Part shown: positions 1 to 11,208 of the stretch, one piece after another
Layout: every line of letters starts with the position of its first letter
Position numbering within the stretch: the stretch's first letter is position 1
Assembly: GCA_963693365.1 (NCBI GenBank)
Contig: CAVNZM010000001.1
Span: forward strand, 2,108,001 to 2,172,000
Source of the DNA: Amoebidium appalachense
Taxonomy: Eukaryota; Ichthyosporea
Direction of reading: 5' to 3'
Length of the DNA stretch: 64,000 nucleotides
Made by a program: the position numbers and the translations under genes
The notes under the pieces: model-generated
Seen by the model: only the letters and a program-made list of their open reading frames with translations
The model's database searches: none
What the model was told of the DNA's origin: nothing

Positions 1-1737
1 CAGGGCACCGACCAGGCTGGCATAGTCCTCCTTCTTGCTGTAGGCTGGGGTCTTGTTGCTTTCACTGGCCTGGCCCGGGACGATGGGGGTCTTGGTGCCG
101 GACATGTGGGTGAGACGAAAACGGGCAGCCAAGTCGATGATGTGTTGACGATGGCCCAGACGCAGAGACCCGTCCTCCAGCCAGGTAAGAGTGTGCCCGA
201 TGAGCAGGGTAGGACGACCCAGGTCCTTGGCAGAGAAACGAGCATCCAGCTTGGTGAAAAAATCGTCGATGAGCGCATCAGTGGCGGCCGTCACGGTGAA
301 GTCATCCACGTAGGCAGCAAGGGCAATAAATGTTGGGGTCCCGGCATTCTTGATGAACAGGCACGGGTCAGCAGCACTCACAATGAAGCCTTGGTCGAGG
401 AGATGGTCACGGAGGGCCTCATACCACTGGCGCGGTGCCTGTTTTAGGCCGTAGAGCGCCTTGTGGAGCAAGCCGACAGCATGGGGGGCCGAGGGGTTGA
501 CGAAGCCAGGGGGCTGCTCAATGTAGATGGTCTCGTTGACGGTGCCGTTGAGGAATGCTGTGTTGACGTCGATGTGGCGCAGAGGCAGACCTTGGGCCAC
601 GGAGGTAGCCAAAACCAGCCGGATGGTAGCCAGCGCAGCCACAGGTGACTCGGTGACGAAATAGTCCTGGCCAGGCTGCTGGTAGTTGCCCCGGGCCACA
701 AGCCGGGCCTTGAAAGCAGTGACGTTGCCGACGTTGTCCTGCTTGACCGTAAAGACCCAGCCGACCGGAATGACAGTGGAGCCATCCTCTGGACGGGGCA
801 CAAGGGTGAAGGTGCCGTTGTCTTCCAGGGCCTTGAGCTCACGGTGTGCAGCCTCCTCCCATTTCAGACGCTGGGGACTCTTGAGTGCAGCCCGGACAGT
901 CTTGGGGACAACAATGGTGGAAGCCTTGATGGGTGTTGATGCAGGAGCCGTAGCCTGGGGGGCAAGGGGGGCCGTAGCAGCAGCCACGTTGGCAGTCGGG
1001 CCTCGACGTTGGTCGTTGTACACAGCGCCACTACGGGTCGTCCGGGGGAGCCGATGTGCAGGCTCGGGCAGGATCGGAATGTCCAATTGATCACTCGGCG
1101 CTGTCCCATTGGCTGACAGACGAGACGAATCAGATTGCTGATCATTCCGGACGATGTGATTGGCTGGCTGATTTGACGAATCAGATGACTCCAAAAAATG
1201 ATGAATTGCCGGTGCGGTCGACCAATCAGATGGGACATCACGGAGGGGGTGCAGAATAGCAGCCTCGTCGAACTGCACGTCACGGCTGACGGTCATCTTG
1301 TGTGCTGCTGGAATCCAGACCTTGTAGCCCTTGATGTTAGGAGGGTAGCCCACGAAGATGCCCTTGACGGCACGAGGCGCCAGTTTCGGTGTATCCTGTT
1401 GATGGACGTAGCAGGGAGAGCCCCAGACACGGAGCCGGCTGTAGTCGGGAGGAATGCCGGTCCACAGCAGGGCGGGAGACGATTGGCTGCCGGTGGCTCG
1501 CGACGGGAGCATGTTGCGTATAAAAGCCGCGGTCACAGCTGCCTCGGCCCAGAATCCCACCGGAAGGCCGGACTGCTGCAGGAGTGCCCGAACCATGTCG
1601 AGGAGGGTCCGGTTCAGTCGTTCGGCAGTCCCATTCTGTTGAGGAGAGCCGGTGGTAGTGATCTGATGGCGAATGCCATGCTCACGGTTGTAGTCCCCGA
1701 AGGCCGTGCCCATGTACTCGCCCCCCCGTCGGACTGA
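1..1737 (-). pseudogene. Copia A integrase C-terminal half and reverse transcriptase
   Basis: Translated on the minus strand, the region downstream of the G-run near 1725 reads the rest of the integrase core (GTAERLNR-like stretch carrying the catalytic Glu), then a variable linker, then RT. RT motifs are clear: LVARGNYQQPGQDYF near 690-650, ALYGLKQAP near 460-430, and the catalytic YVDD at about 301-312. RT copies element RNA into cDNA inside the virus-like particle. The frame is open to base 1. Integrase and RT are in one frame here but shifted against the protease part upstream, which is why the gene is called broken. Boundaries inside the polyprotein are approximate. Confidence 0.8.
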
Positions 1738-2739
1738 AACACCTGCATGGGAACACCGTGTTGGGTAACCGCCGCCTTGTGGTACGTCACATATGCAGCC
1801 AGTGTGTCCGACTTCTTGACGAGGGGCACGGCCGTGGTGTGGCCGGTGAATTCGTCGTGGAACGTCGCCAAGTACTGAGCACCACCGATCGCGGGAGGGA
1901 AGGGGCCGCTGATGTCGCTGTGAACCTTGGCTAGGACCCGGGGAGCTTGGCTAGTTGATTCGGAGAAGGCAACACGGTGGGCTTTGCCGAGGGCACAGGG
2001 CTCACACACACCCGGAGACTTGGCACCGCCACCCACCAACAGGCCTGCAGACTTGATGACCGAGCGTACAGCGTCAATGCCAGCATGGCCCAGACGGTAG
2101 TGCCACGTGTTGAGGTCGGCAGTAACCTTGAGGATACGCGGAGCAGTGGTGGTTTGGGCGTCCGGGGTTGTGTCCGCGCGCAGAAGAGACACCGCCATGT
2201 GGTACAGCTTGGTGCCGACAGCCGAGCCGGTGGCCAGAATTTGATCGCCGTAGCACAACTTAACGCCGCCGCGGGTGTCAAAGCGGGGTAAAACACCGTT
2301 GGTAGTTGCCGTGAACACACTGATGAGAGTGTCGGGGATGGAGGGCACGTAGAGTACATCCGTCAGCTGATGCACCGCAGTAACGCCGTCGATGGTGCTG
2401 GAAAAGAACACGTCGCCCACCCCAAGCACTGCACATGCACCCTTGTCGGCTACTTGGACCGTGGAGTAAGGCGCCGCACGCATGTTGATGAACACATCGG
2501 GCCGGGGGCACACATGGTCAGTGGCTCCAGAGTCGAGGAGCACCTTGTTGGTGCCACAGTCGTTGCTAGACATGAGGAAAGCCCGGGGAGCGGCAGCCCC
2601 CCCCTTGCACTGTGCCGTAGTGTGGGTAGTAGAGGCAGGGTGGTTGATGCAGGACCCAGGCGGGAGGGGACCACCCTTAGGTTTGCGGCCGTTGGCACGG
2701 TTGCCCCCCTTGCACATGGCGGTAGTGTGACTGGTAGAC
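1738..2739 (-). pseudogene. Copia A protease, GAG-pre-integrase and integrase N-terminal part
   Basis: The aspartic protease motif LLDSGATDHVC is present near 2530-2560. It is followed by the GAG-pre-integrase signature WHYRLGHAG near 2090-2110 with a downstream CEPCALGKAH zinc half-site. The integrase core then starts with VHSDISGPF and reaches FQSDGG, supplying the first two catalytic Asp residues. The frame breaks in a run of G residues near 1725, just after FQSDGG. The protease cuts Gag-Pol and the integrase inserts cDNA. Upstream it is offset by one frame from gag; because copia elements normally have one long ORF, I read that offset as damage rather than programmed frameshifting. Confidence 0.82.
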
Positions 2740-3487
2740 AGTGGGTGGTGGGTTGGGGGGTGTTTGTGGTCTCATATGCCCGTAGCTGTTGGAGGAGGCC
2801 CATCACGGTAGGCTTGGGTGTCATCTTGTAGGCAATTACAGGCATTTCGTAGTAAGGCACCTTGCCGAGGTCGTTGGTGAGCTTGGTCAGCACTTGAGCA
2901 TCACCAATTTGTGTGCCGTAATCGGCCAGGCGCCGCACGTAGCCGCGGAGTTTCATGGCGTATTTCGTCGCGGTGTCCGTAGGTTCAGGCGTAGAATTCA
3001 TGTACAGCCCGATAAGGTCGTACTGATTGGCCTCAGATTGCTCCAGGTAGTGGGCAGATAGGGCCGACCATATCTCCGCAGGTGTGGTGGTGCGTGTTAA
3101 CCCTAGGATACAACGCACGTCAATCGAGAGTGCTTGCCACAGGTAGGAACGGGCAGTGTCGACCTGTTCACGGGTAGCCGGGTGCTCCGTACTGGGCGCG
3201 ATGGTGTGGAGAAGACCAGCACCAGAAAGCTGGACATACATGGTTTCGGCCCATGTGTGGTAGTCCGTGCCTGAATCATTATCAATGCCAGTGAAGAGAG
3301 GGATGTCGACCTTGAACTTGATGGAATCATTACGTGAGGGGCCCATAACCCTGTTGGACATTGTGTTCATAGAAGCTAGTTCTAGTGCACGTTGTTCCTT
3401 CTGTAAGTCAGAAATGATTGCATCTTGTGAGGCCAACCTCTGCTCCAGTAGTTGGACTAGTTGCTGCAACTGTAAGTTGTCAGACAT
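2740..3487 (-). pseudogene. Copia A Gag (UBN2-like capsid)
   Basis: The first Met at 3487 begins a protein with a short coiled-coil-like N-terminus (repeated Leu/Gln, residues 1-35). A copia capsid-type region follows: FTGIDNDSGTDYHTWAETM, then WQALSIDVRCILGL, then an ADYGTQIGDAQVLTKLTNDL stretch typical of UBN2 gag domains. Capsid packages element RNA. The last recognisable gag residues lie near 2760; beyond that the frame reads nonsense while the protease frame takes over. A zinc knuckle is not visible before the break, although CKGG residues occur just after it in the other frame. Confidence 0.75.
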
Positions 3488-3516
3488 AGTGTCGTGTATG
3501 ATGGGTAACTAGTCTA

Positions 3517-3982
3517 TGTGTTTTGTGCACTGGAAACGACAGTAGAAAGGTGTAAATCAAACGTTCTGCTTCCCATGTTTGTGACATGGGAGGCACTGCT
3601 TTATATAGTCGTTGGCCACCTCATGGTGGCCTCGTGTGCACCCTGGTGGTGGGCCATGTACAGCATGGCCGAAAAGAGAGCACAATGAAAACAAGTCGTT
3701 AAAGATATAAAAGTTAACTGTGCACGTTGAGTGGCTAGTTAACTTGCACTAAAGCACACAAATAAACGTGTTTAACACACCAATTGCAGTTAAACGTAAA
3801 TATTACTTCACACAACTAAAAATATTCTGAGAATATCCGGGAATAAAGCACACTACCACTCTAAGAATAGAATCCTGTGGCAAATATAGACATGACATCA
3901 TCTGAACCGGGAATATTAATTAATGAGCACAATTAGCACGTTGCTAGTGAAGCTCGTCATTGGTACAGTTTTGGCTCAAACA
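3517..3982 (-). repeat. Probable 5' LTR of copia A
   Basis: AT-rich non-coding DNA directly upstream of gag A. In sense orientation a TG start near 3982 and a CA end near 3517 would give an LTR of about 466 bp. Only one LTR is in the window, so the ends cannot be confirmed by alignment. Within it lies a short imperfect inverted repeat around GGCCACC near 3614-3634. Confidence 0.4.
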
Positions 3983-5040
3983 TATAACTACCATATATGA
4001 ATATGACCGTAAACAAAAGCTCTATGCACTCGAGTGAGTTTGAAACGTTATTCAATTGCTCAGAAACTTCTCTAACAGACATTGCTAGCCGGGAGTACCA
4101 GTGTACTCCAACAGGAGAGGGGGGGGAGCGGAGAGCAGAGGGTGCTACAACACACAACCCCCCCCGCCCCGCCCCCCCCCCCACCCCCCCCAAACCCACG
4201 GGGAGGGGAGGGGGAGGGGGGGGGCCCCCCCCCCCCCCAAAGGAGACAGCCGGGCGGCAGGGCAGAGGCCAACGGAGCAGGGGGGGCGGGTCCCCCCACA
4301 CCCGCCGCCGGGAGGGCACCGGCAGCCCAGCAGACGGGGAGGCCGAGAGGGGGGGCAGCGCAGGGGCGGACACGGGGGGGAGGAGCGAGGGAGGGGGGGG
4401 CAGAGCGAGCAGCGAGGGGGGCGAGAGAGAGAAAGGGGGGAAGAAGGGAAAAAGAAACTGCCTAAATAGCCAGAAGAAAGTGTTAGTAGAGGTAAGGGAA
4501 GGTGTGTGATCCCGGGGAGAGGGGGTGTGTGTGGGGGGGTGCGGGAGAGTGGATGTGGAAGGTGGGCAGGGAGGTCTGGGTGTTCGGATCAGAACAGGGG
4601 GGGTGTGTGGGGGGGTTGGAGGAGGTGGTGGAGTGTGATAGGGTGGGTGGGGGGAGGGGGGAGCTCGATGGGTGTGGTGTGTGGGGGGTGGGGTGTACCT
4701 AGCAGAATTGGTACCGGGTCGTAGGTGGTGTGTGGGGGTGGGAGAAGGTGAGAGGGATGCAGGTGAGGGGGGGGGGGGGGGGGGGCAGAGGGGGGGTGGT
4801 TCAGGGGGGTGCAGGGGAGTGGGGGGGAGGGCGCAGGGAGACGCGGGCAGGAGGGGCCGGGTCGGGAGGAGGGGGGCGGGGGGAGGTAGGGGGGGGGGAG
4901 GACTGAGGTCCAAGGGGTGCCCCACAGGAGAGGGGGGAAGAGGGGGTGGGGGGTTGAAGAAAAGGATAAGAAAGAGAAAACTTAAGTAAGAGACCAGACC
5001 CTGAATAAACGGAAAACTAAAAATATTAGCAATAGAAAAC
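3983..5040. repeat. G-rich low-complexity DNA between A and B
   Basis: About 1 kb of G-runs and GGGGT/GGAG words with occasional C-runs near 4165-4240. Both strands give long Pro/Gly-rich open frames that are artefacts of composition. No LINE, LTR or domain signature was found. If B inserted into LINE1, the lost end of LINE1 should lie here, but no RNase H remainder is recognisable. Confidence 0.6.
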
Positions 5041-5427
5041 AACCTAAATATATAGTAGAAAAGATTAACACATGAAGACAAGGAGAGAAAGAAAAGAAAA
5101 TAAGGAAGGAGAAAGAGGAAGGAAAAGAGAGCACAGATCAACAAACAAGATAGTAATAGCATAACTATAACCAGAGATATTTAGTACACACGAAATGTAC
5201 ACGTCTCTCCCTGAGTGGGTGGATCCGTGTACACACATATAAATATTCTAATCGATATTACAATACACGATTAAAGCCGATACAACACGATTACAAGTAT
5301 ACAAGCATATCGGAATCGATGCTACACTTTACATAATAGGAGTGTGGCATTTACACTAAGCATATGAACTGAAACATAACACAAACTGAGAAGATCTTAC
5401 CATATGTAAATACTACGTATTACAACA
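5041..5427 (-). repeat. 3' LTR of B, truncated
   Basis: Matches roughly the first 387 bp of the 925-bp family LTR, sense start TGTTGTAATACGTAG at 5427. The rest, towards 5041, is missing. Compared with full copies it lacks single bases at several points, for example in the TTTATGTACAC segment near 5182. Confidence 0.85.
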
Positions 5428-5640
5428 TCCCCACTTAAGACTTTGAAGTTTGTGTTATCATATCCCCACTGAACTAGTGAAATCTCCCCACTTGAGAACA
5501 GAAACGGAAAAAAAAAAAATTAAAGTGTGTACTTTTCCGGGGGGGGGGGGGGGGAGAAGGGGGGGGGGGGGGAAGGGGGGGGAAGGGGGGGGGAAGGGGG
5601 GGGGGAGGGGGGGGGAAGGAACCGGGGCAAAAACAACGAA
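5428..5640 (-). promoter_or_regulatory. Triple polypurine tract and C/T tract of B
   Basis: In sense orientation three AGTGGGGA words occur within about 70 bp, the last abutting the 3' LTR. Upstream is a long C-run/TTCC block (5541-5619). A purine run next to the 3' LTR is the expected plus-strand primer; the extra copies could be accessory tracts (inference). Confidence 0.65.
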
Positions 5641-5927
5641 TATATATAACGTGTATAGGCGGTGTTTGATTAACTGGGTTTTAAACCAGTGAAAGATAGA
5701 GTAGAGTGATGGTACAGGTCAAACCTTATATATAAACCCTAAGTGGGCATACCCACAAAGGCAATACATATGATATAATGATGTTGATAAAGTAAGTAGT
5801 ACACATGAGAAAATCACTCTTGAAGTAGGTCGGGTCAATCCACAATATCCGGTAAACAAAGTCGAGCACGATGGTGGACATGACTCGGGCCGGGGAGGGG
5901 TAGTATGTCAGCTAGTTGTGGGCTGAC

Positions 5928-7253
5928 TCAACGTAGTGGACAACCACGTCCCCACTGGCAATGTAGTCCTTGGTGTTGTGATACCGGACGGCAATGTGTT
6001 TGGTCGGTCTTGATGCCGGTGGAGTTGACGATGGCAATGGTCGACTGGTTGTCACAGTACACCGGAGTCGGAGCAAGCAGGGACAGCCGAGTCTTGAAGA
6101 GGTCACGGACCCAAGCAACTTCTTGGTGCCAGCATTGAGAGCAACAGCTCAGCTTCAGTGTCTGGTGGCCGTGATGGGCTGGAGCTGGAGTACCAGATGA
6201 CGGGCAACCAGCAAACACGATAATGTAGCCGGTGGTAGACTTCTTGCTGTCGGCACAACCAGCAAAGTCAGCATCCGTGTAGCATTCGAGTATGGGGGAC
6301 TGGGTGGCCGAGTACTTGTAGTCAATGCCAAGGTCAATGGTGCCGAGCAGGTACCGGGCCACACGACGGAGAAGGTCCCAGTGAGTCTTGCCGGGGTTGG
6401 TGCTGAACCGACCAAGGAAGCCGATGGCATAGGCAATGTCGGGACGTGTGCACCGTGCCACCCAGAGGAGACGGCCGAGTAACTCACGGTAGGGCACGGT
6501 GAACGGTTGGGGGGGGCAATCAGCCAGGGAGACGGTGGTGCCTGCAGGGATGGGGGTAGACTTGGACTTGGCATCGGTGAGGTTGAAGTCGTGGATGATA
6601 TCCATGATGTAAGACCTCTGGTGCATGTGGAGGTGATGGGGATCAGAGTGATTAAAATCAACACCGAGCATACGGTCAAATGGACTCATACGACAGCTGG
6701 CCATCTTGCTGATGTGGGCAGCCAGGTCACTGGCAGCAGTAGAACCCCGGGTGTTGGTGATGGTGGAGTCATCGACGTAGTTACCAGCCCGTACCACATC
6801 GTTGTTGGGGAAGAACCGGAGGTAGATGCACGGGTCGGTCTTAGTACGGGTCAGGCCATGGGCAAGAAGAATGCCGTCGAGGAAGTCGTACCAAGCCTTG
6901 GAGGCTTGCTTGAGGCCGTACAGGGCTTTCTTGAGTCTCCAGACCTTGCCAAGTGTGGCCATGGTGATGAATCCCGGGGGTTGTTTCATGTAGATGGTCT
7001 CGGTGAGTGGGCTGTTGAGAAAGGCCGTAGACACGTCGAGTTGATGTATGTCATGACCTTCAACAACGGCCAGAGCTAGGATGGCACGGAGAGCAGCCGG
7101 ACGGATGACAGGGCTCTCAATCAACTCATAGTCAACACCGTATTGCTGACTGAAGCCTTGAGCAACACCACGTGCCTTGATCTTGGTGTCACCAGCCGAG
7201 TTGAGAGTTTTCTCGGAGACAATCCACTTGAAGCCGACGATGTTAGCACCAGG
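5928..7253 (-). pseudogene. Copia B reverse transcriptase and RNase H
   Basis: Reads the same RT-RNase H as element C: LDVSTAFLNSPL, ALYGLKQASKAWYDF, NYVDDSTITN, then the RNase H segment CYTDADFAGC and VYCDNQSTIAIVNS. The frame is lost at 7254, where B has one G fewer than C in a G-run. Near the C-terminus further one- to few-base losses destroy the RNase H region (around 6060-6210) and the final LADILTKPLP tail (around 5905-5925). A functional polyprotein cannot be made from this copy as sequenced. Confidence 0.88.
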
Positions 7254-10221
7254 GGAGGGTCAACAAGTTCAAAGATGTCTTTGTCGACGAAGGCTTGATA
7301 CTCAGCAGTCAGGGCTGACTTGACCTGATCACCATTGGGTCCGGAACAGAGTTGACGGACAAGTTTGGGTAGTTGGTCGATGTTGATGGGGGGACCGGGG
7401 GGACTGGCAGGGTGGTGGTGGCTTGAAGTCCAACCTTGCCCTGGAGACGGGCAGAACGACGGGGTGCAGGAACCGGGGTAGGTGGAGACGGTGGGGGGGG
7501 AATTGGAAGTTCGGAAGTGCAGGGGGGGCAACCTCCGGGCTGGACGGGGCCGAGTGGAAGTTGTCGGGGGAGCCGGGTCGGATGGGTGTGACGTTGCCAG
7601 GGCCAGGATGAGGGTCGGCAGGCTGGACGGGCACGGGGGCAGGGGGGCCGGTGGGGGGGGGGTGTCGGGGGAACGACGATGGCAGGAGGGGGGCCAGAGT
7701 ACACCAGACAAACATCATCTTCAGTGTCAACTGTGGGGGGTGGGGTGGTCGAGGTAGCAGTGGTGTCGGGGGTCGGAAGGGTTGATGGAATGTCGGACGG
7801 GAGATAAGCTGATTCGTCGAAAATCACATCACGGAAGAGGCCGACACGATGGGTGGTGGCATTGAAGATCCGGTGGCAGTGTGATTGAAGATCATAGCCG
7901 ATATACATGCCGAGTTTGACGGTGGGGGCCAGCTTGTTCCGTTTAGAGGCTGGCACGTGAGTGTAGGCAGGGCAACCGAACACTTTGAGCTCGGAGATGT
8001 CGGGCTTGACACCGTAGAAAACCTCGAATGGTGTACGACCATTGGCAGTCGTGGACGGGGTGACGTTGATGATGTAGGCGGCATGTTGGAGGGCCTCAGC
8101 CCACAGTTTGGGAGACAGAGACTGATCTTGGACTTGATGGAGGAGGCAACGGACAATCTCTTGGAGGAACCGCATACGTCGTTCAACATAGCCGTTCAGT
8201 TGAGGGCAGTCCACCGGAGCATAGCTGGCCTTGATGCCCTGGGAGAGGCAAAAAGCACGGGTATCCTTGGAGGTGAACTCAGAGCCGGAGTCGAAGTGGT
8301 AAACACCAACTTTGGAGGGGGCATGGGTGGCAACGAGGTTGGTGTGAGCTGTGAGAATATCCAGGGTGGTGGTACGGTCGGCCATCGGGTAGATCTTGAC
8401 GAGGCCAGAGGCACGGCAGACAGTGACGAGAGCAACCTTGGAACCTCCGTACGATGTTGTGGTAGGCTCAAAAAAATCCCAATGCCATTCATGACCGGGG
8501 ATGTTGGAGTGAGGACGGTCACCCCTGAACGGAGCCTTGGTGGTCTTACCCATAATGCAGCCATGACAATCAGGAACATCACAGTCGAGGACAGAGGAGG
8601 GGAGACCAATAACAAGGTCGTGTTTCACCATGTCCTTGATGCTGGTCATAGCTCGGTGCCCCAGACGATGGTGCCAGATGGATGGGTTAACACTGGTAGT
8701 GGCAGCCAGAGCCACAGGACGAGTGGGTGGTTGAATGGTGTAGTCCTTGAAGTAATACAGACCGTTGTGTAGACGGAGGTTGACGAGATGACGGCCGGTG
8801 AGTCGGTCGAAGAGGAATGACGGAGTGGAGGCATCGTTCAAATCACCCTTGATGTATTCGGCAGCAGCTTGGGATGTTGAAATGAGGAAGGCTTGGCCAG
8901 ACGGGGTGTAGTAGGCTTCAATGGTTAGGGTGGTAGTGCCATGGTCGGTGGTGGTGTTGATGACGATATGGCCGGTGTGAGTGGCCAAGACGGGGGTGCC
9001 ATTGAAGGCAGCAACGGGAGTCGGTGTCGGAAGGGGAGTGAGGTCATGGAAGAACTCACGGGTGGGGCAAACAGTCATGTTGCACCCGGAATCCCAGGCA
9101 GGGTCGGAGGACACGGGGACGGAGCTAGCATTGTATGCCGAGAAAGCAAAGGAGACAGATTTCTCACTGCCTTGACGGGAACGGTTGTGTCTGGACATAC
9201 GGCATTTCGGCTCAGGGCAATCGATGATCGTGTGATCAGGCTCGTGGCAGTAGGAGCATTCTTTCACGGACGGGGTGTTAGAACGAGCCGGGGAATCAGA
9301 ACGACGGGAACCCGAGAAACGGGAACGACTGGGGGAACGAGACGTGGACCGGAAGGCAGGCCGGTGGGGGGAACGGGATCGGGTGTGCTGACGGGAGAGA
9401 CGAGTTCGGAGGTCCGTGCCAGAGGTACGGTCAAGTCGGGTGCGTAAGTCACGGCGAGGAAGATCACGGGGGGGAGCACTGGCATTTAATGCCATGCTGG
9501 ACTTGGAGGCACGGTGGGCACGGTTGTTCCGGAGTTGCATCTTGAGGTCTTGACGTAACTCGATGCCCTTGACGTGGTTATGGAGGGACTCGAAGTCGGG
9601 GAATAGCTTATCACCGAAGTGATAGTCTTCGATAAGACGATTGAACTCAGGGGTGAGGTCGTCTCTGGTGGTGAGTTCATTGAAGAACTTCTCAGCTAGA
9701 CGAGTGAAGTGAATGGACTCATCTTGGAGAGACTGGAGCTGGTTCACGATGGTCTGCAGACGGCTCAGGTAGGTGGTGAATGATTCACCGGGCTGAAGGG
9801 CACAGGCATCCCACTGACGGTGAAGGATGCGGATCTGATCGGGTTTGCCTTGGAGATAGTGTTGACGGAATTTCCACATGGCCCGTTCAGGGTCCATGCC
9901 AATACGGTACTGGGCAACGGTGGTGAGGACGGAAGGGTCGATGTTCTGTATCATATGGAGCAGGAGGCAATTGCGGGCCTCTTTGAGTTCCGCGGTAGTG
10001 CCGTAGCCATAGAAGGGGGGTTCACCGTCAACCGCGACGGTGGTAGGGGGGACGTAGTTGTCAGCAAGGACAACATCCACGAGTCGGACACCTTTAGTGC
10101 CGGTCATCATGCCGAGAAAAATGATTTCCCATTGAAAATAGGTAGTATTGCTATCGGGACCAGTCTTCCCTTCACCTTTCCACATGGTGATTTTGTTTAC
10201 GCCAGTTTTGTTTGGATCCAT
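7254..10221 (-). pseudogene. Copia B Gag, protease and integrase
   Basis: Begins at the MDPNKTG Met (10221); the upstream Met at 10395 lies in the LTR and is not used here. Order: gag domain, Arg/Ser-rich stretch, zinc knuckle CSYCHEPDHTIIDC, protease AWDSGCNMTVC, GAG-pre-integrase WHHRLGHRAM, integrase core with Asp, HFDSGSEF and YVERRMRF. The N-terminal two-thirds are almost identical to C. Frame damage starts in the G-run region near 7490-7650, where homopolymer lengths differ from C. This supports recent divergence of B and C, or uneven sequence quality. Confidence 0.88.
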
Positions 10222-10270
10222 GATTGAAAAACGAGCGCGAGTTCTAGATGTGTGTAGGGAGCGTACAAAA

Positions 10271-10283
10271 GGGCTGCATAACC
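10271..10283 (-). other. Primer-binding site of B (initiator-tRNA-Met type)
   Basis: Immediately after the sense LTR end AACA the sequence is GGTTATGCAGCCC. Drosophila copia and yeast Ty5 prime from an internally cut initiator tRNA-Met with a GGTTATGGGCCC-like site. B and C carry a slightly altered version. Confidence 0.6.
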
Positions 10284-11208
10284 TGTTAATTTCTATAAGT
10301 ATTTGGGATGTAAGCAGAGACACAGTGGTGCAGTGTGAAAACACCACAGACACACACAACAACAAAACACGGAACGATCGGAGCAGTGTACACAACAGAC
10401 ATCAATGTTTAGACACGACTGAACTGAATTTATTCTGATCTTCGAATAAATACCTGAAATTCCTCTAAGTCCAATCCATACATGATTTCCGACCAGTCGG
10501 AAATCAGATCCATCTCTAATAGAAACCAATCACTAAGAACCAATTGCTTTCAGAGAGATCCGGTACGCGGAGGCGTACACGATAGGACACAGACACTAGT
10601 TAGGATCAACTCGTGTCATCATCAAGGAAGTTCTAACCTATGACATACTGCAAAGACTCAGACATATCACACTTAACCTTGATGATTGGTTAAAGCCCGG
10701 CAACACATGAAAACTAAAGTGAATTAATGAAGTCTAAACACACATGCTATTCTAAGTGTAGCCTAAGTGTGTTACCGTCCAATGAACACGTATTAAGTAA
10801 CACAAATCTACCTAACATATATTAGTAGAAAAGAAATACGATTATACACATGAAGACAAGGAGAGAAAGAAAAGAAAATAAGGAAGGAGAAAGAGGAAGG
10901 AAAAGAGAGCACAGATCAACAAACAAGATAGTAATAGCATAACTATAACCAGAGATATTTATGTACACACGAACATGTACACGTCTCTCCCTGAGTGGGT
11001 GGATCCGTGTACACACATATAAATATTCTAATCGATATTACAATACACGATTAAAGCCGATACAACACGATTACAAGTATACAAGCATATCGGAGATCGA
11101 TGCTACACTTTACATAATAGGAGTGTGGCATTTACACTAAGCATATGAACTGAAACATAACACAAACTGAGAAGATCTTACCATATGTAAATACTACGTA
11201 TTACAACA
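10284..11208 (-). repeat. 5' LTR of B, complete 925 bp
   Basis: Sense start TGTTGTAATACG at 11208, sense end AACA at 10284, length 925 bp, the same as C's right LTR. It contains CCAAT-like boxes and a pyrimidine-rich half (sense). Small open frames recur in every LTR copy (64 and 78 codons) but are only by-products of the shared sequence. Confidence 0.93.

Larger units (their letters stand above)
1..3982 (-). mobile_element. Ty1/copia element A, 5' two-thirds, decayed
   Basis: Read on the minus strand, the order is LTR, gag, protease, GAG-pre-integrase, integrase, reverse transcriptase. Integrase before RT defines Ty1/copia. The element leaves the window at base 1, so RNase H and the 3' LTR are missing from view. 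It is not a copy of B/C: gag, protease and LTR sequences differ. The reading frame changes at least twice (near 2740 and in the G-run near 1725). Its 5' LTR end near 3517 is inferred from a TG/CA boundary only. I did not find the half-tRNA primer site that B, D, E and F carry, so it may use a different primer. Confidence 0.85.
5041..11208 (-). mobile_element. Ty1/copia element B (same family as C), frameshifted
   Basis: Minus-strand element with a complete 5' LTR (10284-11208), half-tRNA primer site, gag-pol, a conserved poly-C block, a triple AGTGGGGA purine tract and a 3' LTR reduced to about 387 bp (5041-5427). It is nearly identical to intact element C, but its 3' half (5900-7700) has many one-base gaps relative to C. 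It inserted into the RNase H region of LINE1. The right flank begins GGGGG, but the left flank is gone, so the target duplication cannot be checked. Confidence 0.9.

Noticed and set aside
3983-5040. Missing 3' end of LINE1 on the far side of copia B
   Set aside because: No RNase H continuation, tail or GGGGG-specific duplication can be read in the G-rich DNA.
3957-5162. 401-codon Pro-rich minus ORF and overlapping Gly/Arg-rich plus ORFs
   Set aside because: Pure composition effect of G/C-runs; no domain, and one end lies in an LTR.
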